Source of the DNA: Bacteroidales bacterium UBA3764
Lineage (GTDB): Bacteria; Bacteroidota; Bacteroidia; Bacteroidales; UBA932
Length of the DNA: 36,777 nucleotides
Assembly (NCBI GenBank): GCA_002371115.1
Contig: DFFY01000057.1
Location: forward strand, 1 to 36,777
Direction of reading: 5' to 3'
The notes beneath the pieces are model-generated. The model saw only the letters and a list, made by a program, of their open reading frames with translations. It did not search any database and was not told where the DNA came from. The position numbers and the translations under genes are program-made. Every line of letters starts with the position of its first letter. The stretch's first letter is position 1. Shown here one piece after another: positions 25,684 to 31,969 of the stretch.

Positions 25684-25693
25684 GTACACGTTC

Positions 25694-25939
25694 TCAGCAA
25701 TCAAACATGTAGAAAAACCTACTGTTGGGGAAATTCCAACGAATGCTCTTCACGTAAAATGCTGTGCTTTCAGAGGTCCTGTCAAAAATTGGCTGGAAAA
25801 CAACCATCCCTATATCCTCCATCTCATAAAGATAATCTCCCCAATACGATAGGTTCAAACTGATTATCCGTTCAATCTCGCTCGCTACCTCGGAAGAATA
25901 TATTAACTCTACCCCTGTTGTCCTAACCCTACTATCCAC
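25694..25939 (-). CDS. Small hypothetical protein (81 aa), GTG start
   Basis: The frame opens with GTG at 25939, three bases after the stop of a 38-aa ORF, and has no better ATG until Met42. The sequence contains VELIYSSEVASEIERIISLN and NLSYWGDYLYEMEDIGMVVF, with a hydrophobic C-terminal half; no signal peptide or membrane helix. I do not recognise the family. AT-rich codon use differs from the PUL. Close spacing to the 38-aa ORF suggests a two-gene unit, perhaps a small toxin-antitoxin-like pair or the remnant of a mobile island. Coding status is moderately supported by spacing and lack of any competing frame. Confidence 0.5.
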   Translation of the reverse strand: MDSRVRTTGVELIYSSEVASEIERIISLNLSYWGDYLYEMEDIGMVVFQPIFDRTSESTAFYVKSIRWNFPNSRFFYMFDC

Positions 25940-25942
25940 GGC

Positions 25943-26059
25943 CTACAAATACTTTGAAAGTTTTTCGACTAATTCAGCGTGCGTAATAGCGCCTTGAGAA
26001 CGGAGGGTTTCCATCATGTTCTCCATTGGGGTGAACACAAGTCCGTCCATTCTTACCAT
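25943..26059 (-). CDS. Tiny ORF (38 aa) upstream of the 81-aa gene
   Basis: Starts at ATG 26059, stop TAG 25945-25943. The peptide begins MVRMDGLVFTPMENMMETLR and ends with ITHAELVEKLSKYL, a sequence that looks like a real amphipathic helix and not random translation. About 20 bases further upstream the minus strand reads TATCTTCG, one mismatch from the -7 consensus. Function unknown; the next gene starts three bases after its stop. Confidence 0.45.
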   Translation of the reverse strand: MVRMDGLVFTPMENMMETLRSQGAITHAELVEKLSKYL

Positions 26060-26171
26060 AAAACTTTTTTCTCTGTTGCGAAGATAAGTGTTTTTTTACT
26101 CACAAGCGACAATGCTAATAGCAAAAAATCACCAGCCCGGAACCGGAGAGGGACCGCAACATGAAGCCGGG

Positions 26172-26208
26172 TGCGGTTAGCTGGCGACAATTTTGCCAGC
26201 TAACCGCA
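26172..26208. repeat. Perfect 14-bp stem hairpin, first of a tandem pair
   Basis: Arms TGCGGTTAGCTGGC and GCCAGCTAACCGCA are fully complementary around a 9-base loop GACAATTTT. It is not a usual terminator: on the plus strand the stem is followed by A, not T, and on the minus strand the T run precedes it. It aligns with the hairpin at 26229-26253. Confidence 0.7.
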
Positions 26209-26228
26209 AAAAAGCCCGATTTTGCGTT

Positions 26229-26253
26229 TAGGTGGTCAAACTTTTACCACCTA
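26229..26253. repeat. Second hairpin of the tandem pair, with compensatory stem changes
   Basis: Arms TAGGTGGT and ACCACCTA pair perfectly around the 9-base loop CAAACTTTT. Aligned with the first hairpin the pattern is TTAG-N-TGG-N...TTTT-N-CCA-N-CTA; the two differing stem pairs (C-G to G-C and C-G to T-A) changed on both sides, so pairing is kept. Loop length and its TTTT end are conserved too. Confidence 0.65.
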
Positions 26254-26338
26254 CCAGCACCCTTGCCCAGACACACTTCGCTGCGGCCATCCCCGCGGGC
26301 AAGGAGGTAGGGCTGGAATTCCACCCGGCCCGCCAAGT

Positions 26339-26372
26339 AAAAATTCACCGCCGAGCGCCTGCCGACGGTGAA
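26339..26372 (-). terminator. Intrinsic terminator of the small-protein/lipoprotein operon
   Basis: Minus-strand stem TTCACCG...CGGTGAA, which can extend by three pairs with one wobble, is followed directly by TTTTT (26343-26339). It begins 31 bases after the stop of the last lipoprotein gene (26403), the right place and orientation to end that operon. Confidence 0.65.
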
Positions 26373-26402
26373 AATCAACATATGCTAACCAAATCCAACG
26401 TA

Positions 26403-28436
26403 CTATTCGGAATATGTAATATTCCTATCTTTTAAATAAGTAGTTAAATCTGGCATACTTTGGAAGGTATGGAACCAGAAAAAACGATAAGCAAGGTTAT
26501 TGATATCCTTTATGTTAGACCCATCAGAGTTCTTAATATCGGCATACTTGATTTGGAAAGTCGAAAGTGTAACAATCACATCCTCTGGAAGAACATTGTC
26601 TGCTGAAGAACCGAAAGGCTGCGTACTAAGGTCATACACAAAGACCGAGGAACCGTCCGCACACGAATACTTCTTATTCCATGCATTTCTTCCGGAAGAT
26701 TTATTACCTCCCAATTCCCCTTTATAAGTATTACCATCACTTCCCAAACCATTGGTATCAATGATTATATTCCGGGTAAAATTACCTCCGGTTTCAGTTT
26801 CGTCGTCACGGTCATTCACGTCATCCATACGAAAAGCGAGAATTGGATAATCGCGTGAAAGAATTACCGGTGAAGAACGTATAATGTCGCCACGACCATT
26901 ATTAGTATTGTTCTGCGGCACAACATTTACATATTTTTCTCCATTGCTTTCCTCTATAGACAAAACGGTCCCATTATGTCCTTTAGTCCATAATGCAGCA
27001 TCCGCGTCCATCCGATCCGCATAGAAACCAATTTTGTCATAATTCCTTAGCTCATCAAGTGAATTGAAGAAACCTGCCCAGCAAATCTCAAAAGTCGGAT
27101 TTGTAGATTGTGCAGAACTATATTTAATATCCGCAAACTGAATGACTAGCCGTTTTAAGAGCGTTTTTACCGTATTTTTTAACGGATCCTCCTGGTTACC
27201 TATCTTTTCAGTACTGAAATCGTAGTACATCACAACAGGGCCTTTCAAATCCGCATTATAAGGCTCCATATAGTTCTGAGTATTATCACTGTTATTTAGT
27301 TTTTTCCCATCAAAATTCCCATCTGTATCAGAAACCACCAAACAGAAGTTTCGCGAATCTCCAAGCAACTTAGGATTCGTCATCTTTACGGCAAAAATGG
27401 GATAATTCCCAGGATGGACCTCCAACGGAACCTGATTATTGGCAACATTGACCCCATCTGAAGAGTGATTGTAATTGTTAATGGGGCCTATATTTGCACG
27501 GAACTTGGTCATACCACCATTCGTCACACCCACAGTTGTAACAGTAGCATATTCATCTTTTGTATCATTACTAACGCGTGCCAAATTACTTTCATTATGC
27601 CATTGCCCCCAGTAAACCAATTCACTATTGGTAGAACTGCGCTTTTTTCCAAAAGTCCATAAGGCCTTTCCCGTTTCATCCAAATCGCTCGTGGCAGGGA
27701 ATGCCGTAACTTTCCCCTCGACAGGAGTATAAGAAGCTTTTGTACGCTTATAGACAATGGTTTTCCCTTCGTCGTCCTTCGTTGTAAAGGTGGTCTCAAA
27801 ATTACCGATTGTCTCTCCCGAAGGACAAACTACATGGAAGTATTGCTCTGTTCCTGTCAAATCGACATTGACATTTTCCAACGTGTAGTCGTGGGCTTTA
27901 ATACTAATGATTTTACGATTCGCATTGCCCTTAGTAAGACGATAACGCACCACCGAATAATTTAAATAAGCAGAAAACGTCCAACTGGCGTCTTCCAAGG
28001 CAGGGGTGGCCTTCAACGGAATCCATACATGGGCCGTTGTATAATCCTGAGAAGCAGGAATTGCGTCTAAATCCACTGATTGATCGGCTTTATAAGGATA
28101 CCAGACTGCCGAGATTCCGGTAACGTCCGTATCATCAAAACTGATTGTAGCCGTTCCCTCGCTGACTGCGACCGTTCCTTCCAACAAGGCGTTCACGTCG
28201 CCTTTTATGACATAAATTCCAACCTTATCTCCATTTTGCCACAAAAACGAAATCTTTTTATGCTCAGGGTCAGAGGCATCCACCTCTCCATAATCCGCTT
28301 TTGTAAGCGAGTCGTCTAAAAGCGCCTCAACAGTACGAATATGGCCTTGCGTTTCAACAAGGGCATCATTATTCTCCTGCTTAGAGCATGCAAAAGAAGC
28401 AAAAAGGACTAAATTCAATATTATGTACTTTTTCAT
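26403..28436 (-). CDS. Fimbrillin-like lipoprotein with two DUF4979-like modules
   Basis: 677 aa from the ATG at 28436 (an upstream in-frame ATG at 28463 would overlap the tiny gene before it). Lipobox SFAC with Cys17. Residues ~20-250 resemble the fimbrillin/Mfa-like family (DDSLTKADYG, ISFLWQNGDKVGIYV, WYPYKADQSVDL), found in surface pili and in non-pilus lipoproteins. Module 1 is ~255-465 (HPGNYPIFAVKMTNPKLLGD, FEICWAGFFNSLDEL) and module 2 ~466-677 (RDYPILAFRMDDVNDRDDET, FQIKYADIKNSDGSNIKDIN, FFWFHTF). Module 2 is very close to module B of the PUL surface protein at 16545, over ~190 residues. Function unknown; surface binding is inferred. The gene is much more AT-rich than the PUL. It is the last gene of a four-gene operon and is followed by a terminator. 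Confidence 0.8.
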   Translation of the reverse strand: MKKYIILNLVLFASFACSKQENNDALVETQGHIRTVEALLDDSLTKADYGEVDASDPEHKKISFLWQNGDKVGIYVIKGDVNALLEGTVAVSEGTATISFDDTDVTGISAVWYPYKADQSVDLDAIPASQDYTTAHVWIPLKATPALEDASWTFSAYLNYSVVRYRLTKGNANRKIISIKAHDYTLENVNVDLTGTEQYFHVVCPSGETIGNFETTFTTKDDEGKTIVYKRTKASYTPVEGKVTAFPATSDLDETGKALWTFGKKRSSTNSELVYWGQWHNESNLARVSNDTKDEYATVTTVGVTNGGMTKFRANIGPINNYNHSSDGVNVANNQVPLEVHPGNYPIFAVKMTNPKLLGDSRNFCLVVSDTDGNFDGKKLNNSDNTQNYMEPYNADLKGPVVMYYDFSTEKIGNQEDPLKNTVKTLLKRLVIQFADIKYSSAQSTNPTFEICWAGFFNSLDELRNYDKIGFYADRMDADAALWTKGHNGTVLSIEESNGEKYVNVVPQNNTNNGRGDIIRSSPVILSRDYPILAFRMDDVNDRDDETETGGNFTRNIIIDTNGLGSDGNTYKGELGGNKSSGRNAWNKKYSCADGSSVFVYDLSTQPFGSSADNVLPEDVIVTLSTFQIKYADIKNSDGSNIKDINNLAYRFFWFHTFQSMPDLTTYLKDRNITYSE

Positions 28437-28456
28437 ACCTGACAATTCTTTAAACA

Positions 28457-28594
28457 TTACCACTCATTCTCCTCCTCATAATCAGAGTCAAGAATTTTAG
28501 CATCAGACTCCTTAGGACTGACCTCGCACAGGCTACACGCATTAGCCAGTACAATGAATGAACTCTCGGGCACTAAGTAGTTTTCTTTTTTCAT
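28457..28594 (-). CDS. Tiny protein (45 aa) paired with the downstream lipoprotein
   Basis: ATG 28594 to TAA 28459-28457. The peptide begins MKKENYLVPESSFIVLANAC, then has CSLCE (20-24) and an acidic tail (DSDYEEENEW). It lies 25 bases after the stop of one fimbrillin-like gene and 20 bases before the start of the next. The N-terminal pattern Lys-Lys-x3-x-Leu-x-Pro followed by a hydrophobic stretch recurs in the 50-aa protein at 30088 and in many small Bacteroidota ORFs I have seen next to surface-protein genes. Function unknown; precursor peptide, chaperone or regulatory leader are all possible. Confidence 0.6.
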   Translation of the reverse strand: MKKENYLVPESSFIVLANACSLCEVSPKESDAKILDSDYEEENEW

Positions 28595-28619
28595 AGCGTA
28601 GTTATGCATTATGTTTATT

Positions 28620-30074
28620 TCAGTGGGCGGCGGCGAAGGTTTCGAGTTCCTTCACGCTGTTAAAGAAGCCGGCCCAGTAAAGGTTGAAGGTAGGAGCGGA
28701 GTCCTGAGCGGTGTCATAGTGAACATCGTAAAAACGGAGCTGCCATGTCTTGAAAGGAATGACCCGGGTATTGGGAAGCACACCTTTTCCGCCGATAATG
28801 GCCGTTGACAAGTTATAATAAATCACGGTCTCGTCCTCCGATTCGTATCCCTCCAGATAAGAATACTTGTTGTCGCCGTTGCCGATGCCATCTACGAAGA
28901 CTTCTGCTGACAAACCGTCCAACGCTTCGCGGGTATCAGTCTGTAAACGAATCTTTCTGGAGGAACCGTAATTCGCAGGATTGGACATCTTGATGGCGAA
29001 GAAGGGATAATTACCTGTATGAACAGCGACAAATGGAATTTGGCCATTACCATTTTGAGTTGCATAGACAGGGAAATTTTTATCTCGGGCATTTGAGCGG
29101 CTTGCTCCATCTGCGCTGTAGAACTTATTGAACATCGCGCATACCCAGGCCTGGAAATCGGTTTTGGCTGAAGCTTTGTCATCCATCGTTATGGTTGAAT
29201 AGCCGTCATTATAGGCCATGTTATCGGTGTCGATTGTTGTGGAGCTGTTGGTGCCCGACTGCTTCCACCAATACAAGATAGGGGTCTCTGCGGCATTTGC
29301 GGTAGCGCTGCCCGAACCCATGAACCAGATATGACGGCCCGTATCGTCCACATCAGCAATGACCGGGAGCTGATAGGCCTTGCCCTTTTCAAGGGTAAAG
29401 TTGGCAGCCTGTTTGCGGCGGTATTCCAGGCCGTTGGAGTCTCCCACAATGATTTCCAGCGGCTTGCACTCGGCGGCGGGAACCACAAAGTCGAAGGTAA
29501 GCACATCGTCCGTAAGCGTAGCCGTAGTGCTGATTTGAATGAGGTCCGGCTTGGCGGCACCGTTATTGTTTTTGATTTTTACATACTTCAGCTTACGGGC
29601 ATCGCCCATACTCCCCTTCTTCAGCGAAACACGGACCATGGCCCAGTCTTCCACCAGCGCAGAAAGTGTCACCTTGTTGCCGCTGATGCTGCTCATCACC
29701 AAAGGGAAATTGATGGTGGCGGCACTCTGATTGACGGGAATGGCCGTCGGTTTCTCCTCAGAAAACGGGAACCAGCAGTCGGTAAGCGTTGTACCGGAAG
29801 GGGCTTTGACGGATACGTGTGCCTCGTCCCCATCGAAGGCGACGCTCCCCTGCTGAACAGAATTGTCACTGAACTTGAAGGCCAGTTTATCCCCTTCCTT
29901 CCATTTGAGATTCACGTGCGTGGCGTCCCCGCCATTCACCAGTTCGGCCTTGGTGATACCGGCAATTTCCACATGATAGGTCACCTGGTTACCGGATACG
30001 GTTTCCTCCCGGGTCTCCTTGGCGCAGGAGAACAGAACAAAGGCGCTTGCCGCCAGAACAAAAAACTTTTTCAT
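28620..30074 (-). CDS. Fimbrillin-like lipoprotein with one DUF4979-like module
   Basis: 484 aa from the ATG at 30074; the frame is open to 30188, but that would cover the tiny gene upstream. Lipobox LFSC, Cys16. Residues ~20-240 are fimbrillin-like (GITKAELVNGGDATHVNLKW, KEGDKLAFKF, CWFPFSEEKPTAIP). The module ~255-484 matches module 1 of the 26403 protein: HTGNYPFFAIKMSNPANYGS against HPGNYPIFAVKMTNPKLLGD, and FNLYWAGFFNSVKELETF against FEICWAGFFNSLDELRNY. Likely surface-anchored; ligand unknown. It follows the 50-aa gene by 13 bases and precedes the 45-aa gene by 25, so all four are one operon. It is less AT-rich than its sister gene. Confidence 0.8.
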   Translation of the reverse strand: MKKFFVLAASAFVLFSCAKETREETVSGNQVTYHVEIAGITKAELVNGGDATHVNLKWKEGDKLAFKFSDNSVQQGSVAFDGDEAHVSVKAPSGTTLTDCWFPFSEEKPTAIPVNQSAATINFPLVMSSISGNKVTLSALVEDWAMVRVSLKKGSMGDARKLKYVKIKNNNGAAKPDLIQISTTATLTDDVLTFDFVVPAAECKPLEIIVGDSNGLEYRRKQAANFTLEKGKAYQLPVIADVDDTGRHIWFMGSGSATANAAETPILYWWKQSGTNSSTTIDTDNMAYNDGYSTITMDDKASAKTDFQAWVCAMFNKFYSADGASRSNARDKNFPVYATQNGNGQIPFVAVHTGNYPFFAIKMSNPANYGSSRKIRLQTDTREALDGLSAEVFVDGIGNGDNKYSYLEGYESEDETVIYYNLSTAIIGGKGVLPNTRVIPFKTWQLRFYDVHYDTAQDSAPTFNLYWAGFFNSVKELETFAAAH

Positions 30075-30087
30075 ATTCTCTCGCGAT

Positions 30088-30240
30088 TTACCAGGTGATA
30101 GGACTGATTTCCATTCCATCGATAATATTTCCCGCCCCCAGATTGACATCCGTACTGGACGACTGACAAAAGTTCTCCCGGGCCCCAAGAGAAATGACCT
30201 CGGCCTGCGGGCAAAGATAGCTGAGCTTTTTCTGATTCAT
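30088..30240 (-). CDS. Tiny protein (50 aa), first gene of the operon
   Basis: ATG 30240 to stop at 30088. The peptide begins MNQKKLSYLCPQAEVISLGA and goes on to NFCQSSSTDVNLGAGNIIDG. The Lys-Lys...Tyr-Leu-x-Pro start followed by a hydrophobic strand matches the 45-aa protein at 28457 in layout although the rest differs. No signal peptide. A good promoter (-7 at 30267-30274) lies 26 bases upstream, and the fimbrillin-like lipoprotein starts 13 bases after its stop. Function unknown. Confidence 0.6.
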   Translation of the reverse strand: MNQKKLSYLCPQAEVISLGARENFCQSSSTDVNLGAGNIIDGMEISPITW

Positions 30241-30266
30241 AGTGTAACAATTACGTGTTGACGCTG

Positions 30267-30274
30267 CAAAGATA
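30267..30274 (-). promoter_or_regulatory. -7 box of the small-protein/lipoprotein operon (TATCTTTG)
   Basis: Exact TAnnTTTG match on the minus strand, identical to the -7 of the toxin-antitoxin promoter, 26 bases upstream of the ATG at 30240. A degenerate -33 (TTTTA) lies about 18 bases further up. Confidence 0.65.
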
Positions 30275-30393
30275 ATCCCTCTTGCGCACGCGTAAAAACA
30301 CCTATGTAACAAATGAGGGGGCACATTGTAACAGGCCCGAAATCCCCGCAGAGTCAGCGATAGCTAAACAATTGGTACACAGTACAATGCACA

Positions 30394-30426
30394 ATAATCC
30401 TCGTTCAATTTTTGAACGAGGATTAT
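30394..30426. repeat. Perfect 15-bp inverted repeat with TTT loop
   Basis: Arms ATAATCCTCGTTCAA and TTGAACGAGGATTAT around TTT. It lies between the degraded GH28 gene and the operon at 30240. It could be a bidirectional terminator or a leftover of a mobile element; no T run of useful length follows on either strand and no transposase is near. The rest of 30275-30477 shows nothing else I can name. Confidence 0.65.
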
Positions 30427-30477
30427 ACTACAACTCGCCAACAGACAGTCCGTTAGCAATCACGCTCAAAAAAGGGT

Positions 30478-30800
30478 TTACCAGCCCAGCACGGCCTGCT
30501 TGGAGGAGAAGGCCTCTGCCTCGGCAGCGGTGAGGATGCGGGCACTTCCTGGCGGCCGCCCCCCTGCCGGGCCAGCTGGTCGATGGCCTTGGCAAAGGCT
30601 TCCGTATTCAGCGTTACACCGTCCCCCACTGCGTCAAAATCCGTCAGGCATACGCTGCGCTGCGGGATGGAAGGAAGCTGGATACGGGGCATCTCAAAGG
30701 GTACGCCTTCATACACGGTGTTTTCCGTCTGGGCGCAGCAGGAGGCTGCCAGAAGGGTGATTGCGAGTGTTCTACTCAGGACAGATGCGGTCTTTAGCTT
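30478..30800 (-). pseudogene. Deletion remnant: GH28 polygalacturonase 5' end joined to the 3' end of a pectin-enzyme-like gene
   Basis: On the minus strand, codons from 30800 give a lipoprotein-like signal (TLAITLLAASCCAQ) then VYEGVPFEMPRIQLPSI and DFDAVGDGVTLNTEAFAKAI, followed by QLARQGGG: the typical N-terminus of a GH28 polygalacturonase. Right after GGGR the frame breaks. In a frame shifted by one base the reading becomes GSARILTAAEAEAFSSKQAV then LGW and a stop at 30480-30478, like the C-terminal tail of pectinesterase (CE8) or pectate-lyase proteins (LT.EEA..YT..NVLGGW). A GH28 enzyme would need ~350 more residues. The ATG is also gone: a TAA sits where it should be. So this is a scar of an internal deletion, non-functional. 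It is divergent from the LacI gene and shares its operator region. Confidence 0.7.
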
Positions 30801-30844
30801 TTAATTTTCAACTAATTGGTCCCGCAAACTTACATGTTTTTTGA

Positions 30845-30866
30845 TTTCCGTTACCGCGCACGGAAA
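30845..30866. promoter_or_regulatory. LacI-type palindromic operator upstream of the LacI-family gene
   Basis: A 22-base element with arms TTTCCGT and ACGGAAA, matching 360-381 (opposite strand) at 21 of 22 positions. It lies between the divergent GH28 remnant (5' end 30800) and the regulator start (30930), so it could have served both: autoregulation of the regulator and control of the lost polygalacturonase gene. Confidence 0.7.
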
Positions 30867-30914
30867 TTTTTCAACAGAAGTTATCAACAGGTTACAGGCA
30901 TCGAAAAATATTCG

Positions 30915-30922
30915 TACCTTTG
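30915..30922 (+). promoter_or_regulatory. -7 box of the LacI-family gene (TACCTTTG)
   Basis: Exact TAnnTTTG match ending 7 bases before the ATG at 30930, identical to the SDR gene's -7 box. With initiation normally about 7 bases downstream, the mRNA would be leaderless or nearly so. No clear -33. Confidence 0.6.
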
Positions 30923-30929
30923 CGGTATC

Positions 30930-31967
30930 ATGGAGAAAGTGACCATCAACGACATTGCCCGCCTCACCGGCCTTTCCAAAGGCACGGTGGACCGCGTACT
31001 GCACAACCGCGGCGAAGTTTCCCGGAAAAGCTATGAGAAAGTCATGGCCTGCATCAGTGAAATGGGATATGAACCCAATGTTTACGCTTCCCTTTTGGCC
31101 GGGAAGGACAAAGGCTGCATCGCCGTCCTGCTCCCCCGTCCGGAGGAGGGGTCCTACTGGGAGCTGGCCATCAGCGGGATCAGGAAAGCGGAAGCGAAAG
31201 AAAAACAGGTGGGCATCTCCACCCGGCTTTTCACCTACGACGAGGTCAGCGCAGACTCCTTCCGCGAAACCTGCACCCAGGTGCTGGAAAGCAAGCCCGC
31301 CGGCGTAGTCATCGCCCCCATGTTCCAATTTGAGACGCAAGTGTTTGCACAGGAACTCAGCGCCCGCAACATCCCGTACGTGTTCGTGGACACCAAACTG
31401 GCCGACCCTGCCGGTTACCTGGCCTTTTACGGCATTCCGGCCTACAAAAGCGGGTATCTATGTGCCGACATGCTCCTGCAAGGAAATCCCGTGAAGGAGG
31501 TGCTGGTGGTGCGTGTCATGCGGGACAAGGAACGTTCCTCGGACCCTACCATCGAAAGAAGAGCCGGATTCCAGGCCTACATCCGGGAACACAATCCGCA
31601 GTGCACGCTGAGAACCCTCTTCGTGAACCCGACGGACCCGGTGGCGACAGACCAGACGCTGTCTGCCTTTTTTATCAATTTTCCGGGCGTCCGTCATATT
31701 GTTACGTTCAACTCCCGCGTCCACCTCATCGTCCCCTTCCTGGAGCGCAATCCCATCCCGGGCATGCGGGTTATCGGCTTTGACAACCTGAAAGCCAACA
31801 TTGATGGTCTGCGGAAAGGGATTGTAAGCATGCTCATTGCCCAACATCCGGACCAGCAGGTACAGAACGCCATCCACACCCTCGCGGAATTCATTGTATT
31901 CCACAGAAAGCCAGAAACGCCTGACAATTACATGCACATGGATCTTCTCACTCGCTACAACGTGTAG
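30930..31967 (+). CDS. LacI-family transcriptional regulator
   Basis: 345 aa from the ATG at 30930. The frame is open from 30816, but that would run through the operator and promoter. N-terminal LacI helix-turn-helix ~3-50 (TINDIARLTGLSKGTVDRVL with HNRGEVS), hinge YEPNVYASLL, then a periplasmic-binding-protein-like effector domain ~60-345 (CIAVLLP, GVVIAPMF, IPYVFVDTKL, MRVIGFDNL). Such regulators answer to a sugar or sugar acid; the operator shared with the SDR gene suggests an intermediate of hexuronate breakdown (inference). It is the only supported plus-strand gene in the window. Its stop is 2 bases from the stop of the convergent GH43 gene, leaving no room for a terminator. Confidence 0.93.
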   Translation: MEKVTINDIARLTGLSKGTVDRVLHNRGEVSRKSYEKVMACISEMGYEPNVYASLLAGKDKGCIAVLLPRPEEGSYWELAISGIRKAEAKEKQVGISTRLFTYDEVSADSFRETCTQVLESKPAGVVIAPMFQFETQVFAQELSARNIPYVFVDTKLADPAGYLAFYGIPAYKSGYLCADMLLQGNPVKEVLVVRVMRDKERSSDPTIERRAGFQAYIREHNPQCTLRTLFVNPTDPVATDQTLSAFFINFPGVRHIVTFNSRVHLIVPFLERNPIPGMRVIGFDNLKANIDGLRKGIVSMLIAQHPDQQVQNAIHTLAEFIVFHRKPETPDNYMHMDLLTRYNV

Positions 31968-31969
31968 GA

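Larger units (their letters stand above)
26060..26402. other. Noncoding stretch with hairpins, no gene seen
   Basis: 343 bases between the 38-aa ORF and the stop of the lipoprotein gene at 26403. It holds two tandem hairpins (26172-26208, 26229-26253), a terminator hairpin (26339-26372), and a GC-rich patch (about 26255-26335) amid AT-rich flanks. A 45-codon minus frame (26381-26244) crosses the terminator and one hairpin and is not accepted as a gene. Confidence 0.6.

Noticed and set aside
26172..26208. Hairpin as an intrinsic terminator
   Set aside because: The A run follows on the plus strand and the T run precedes on the minus strand, so neither orientation gives stem then U tract.
26244..26381. 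45-codon minus-strand frame beginning MLIFTVGRR
   Set aside because: It runs through the terminator hairpin (26339-26372) and into a tandem hairpin; no promoter or partner. Could be translation of a dispersed repeat.
30394..30426. Inverted repeat as an insertion-sequence end
   Set aside because: No transposase frame, no second end and no target duplication seen nearby.
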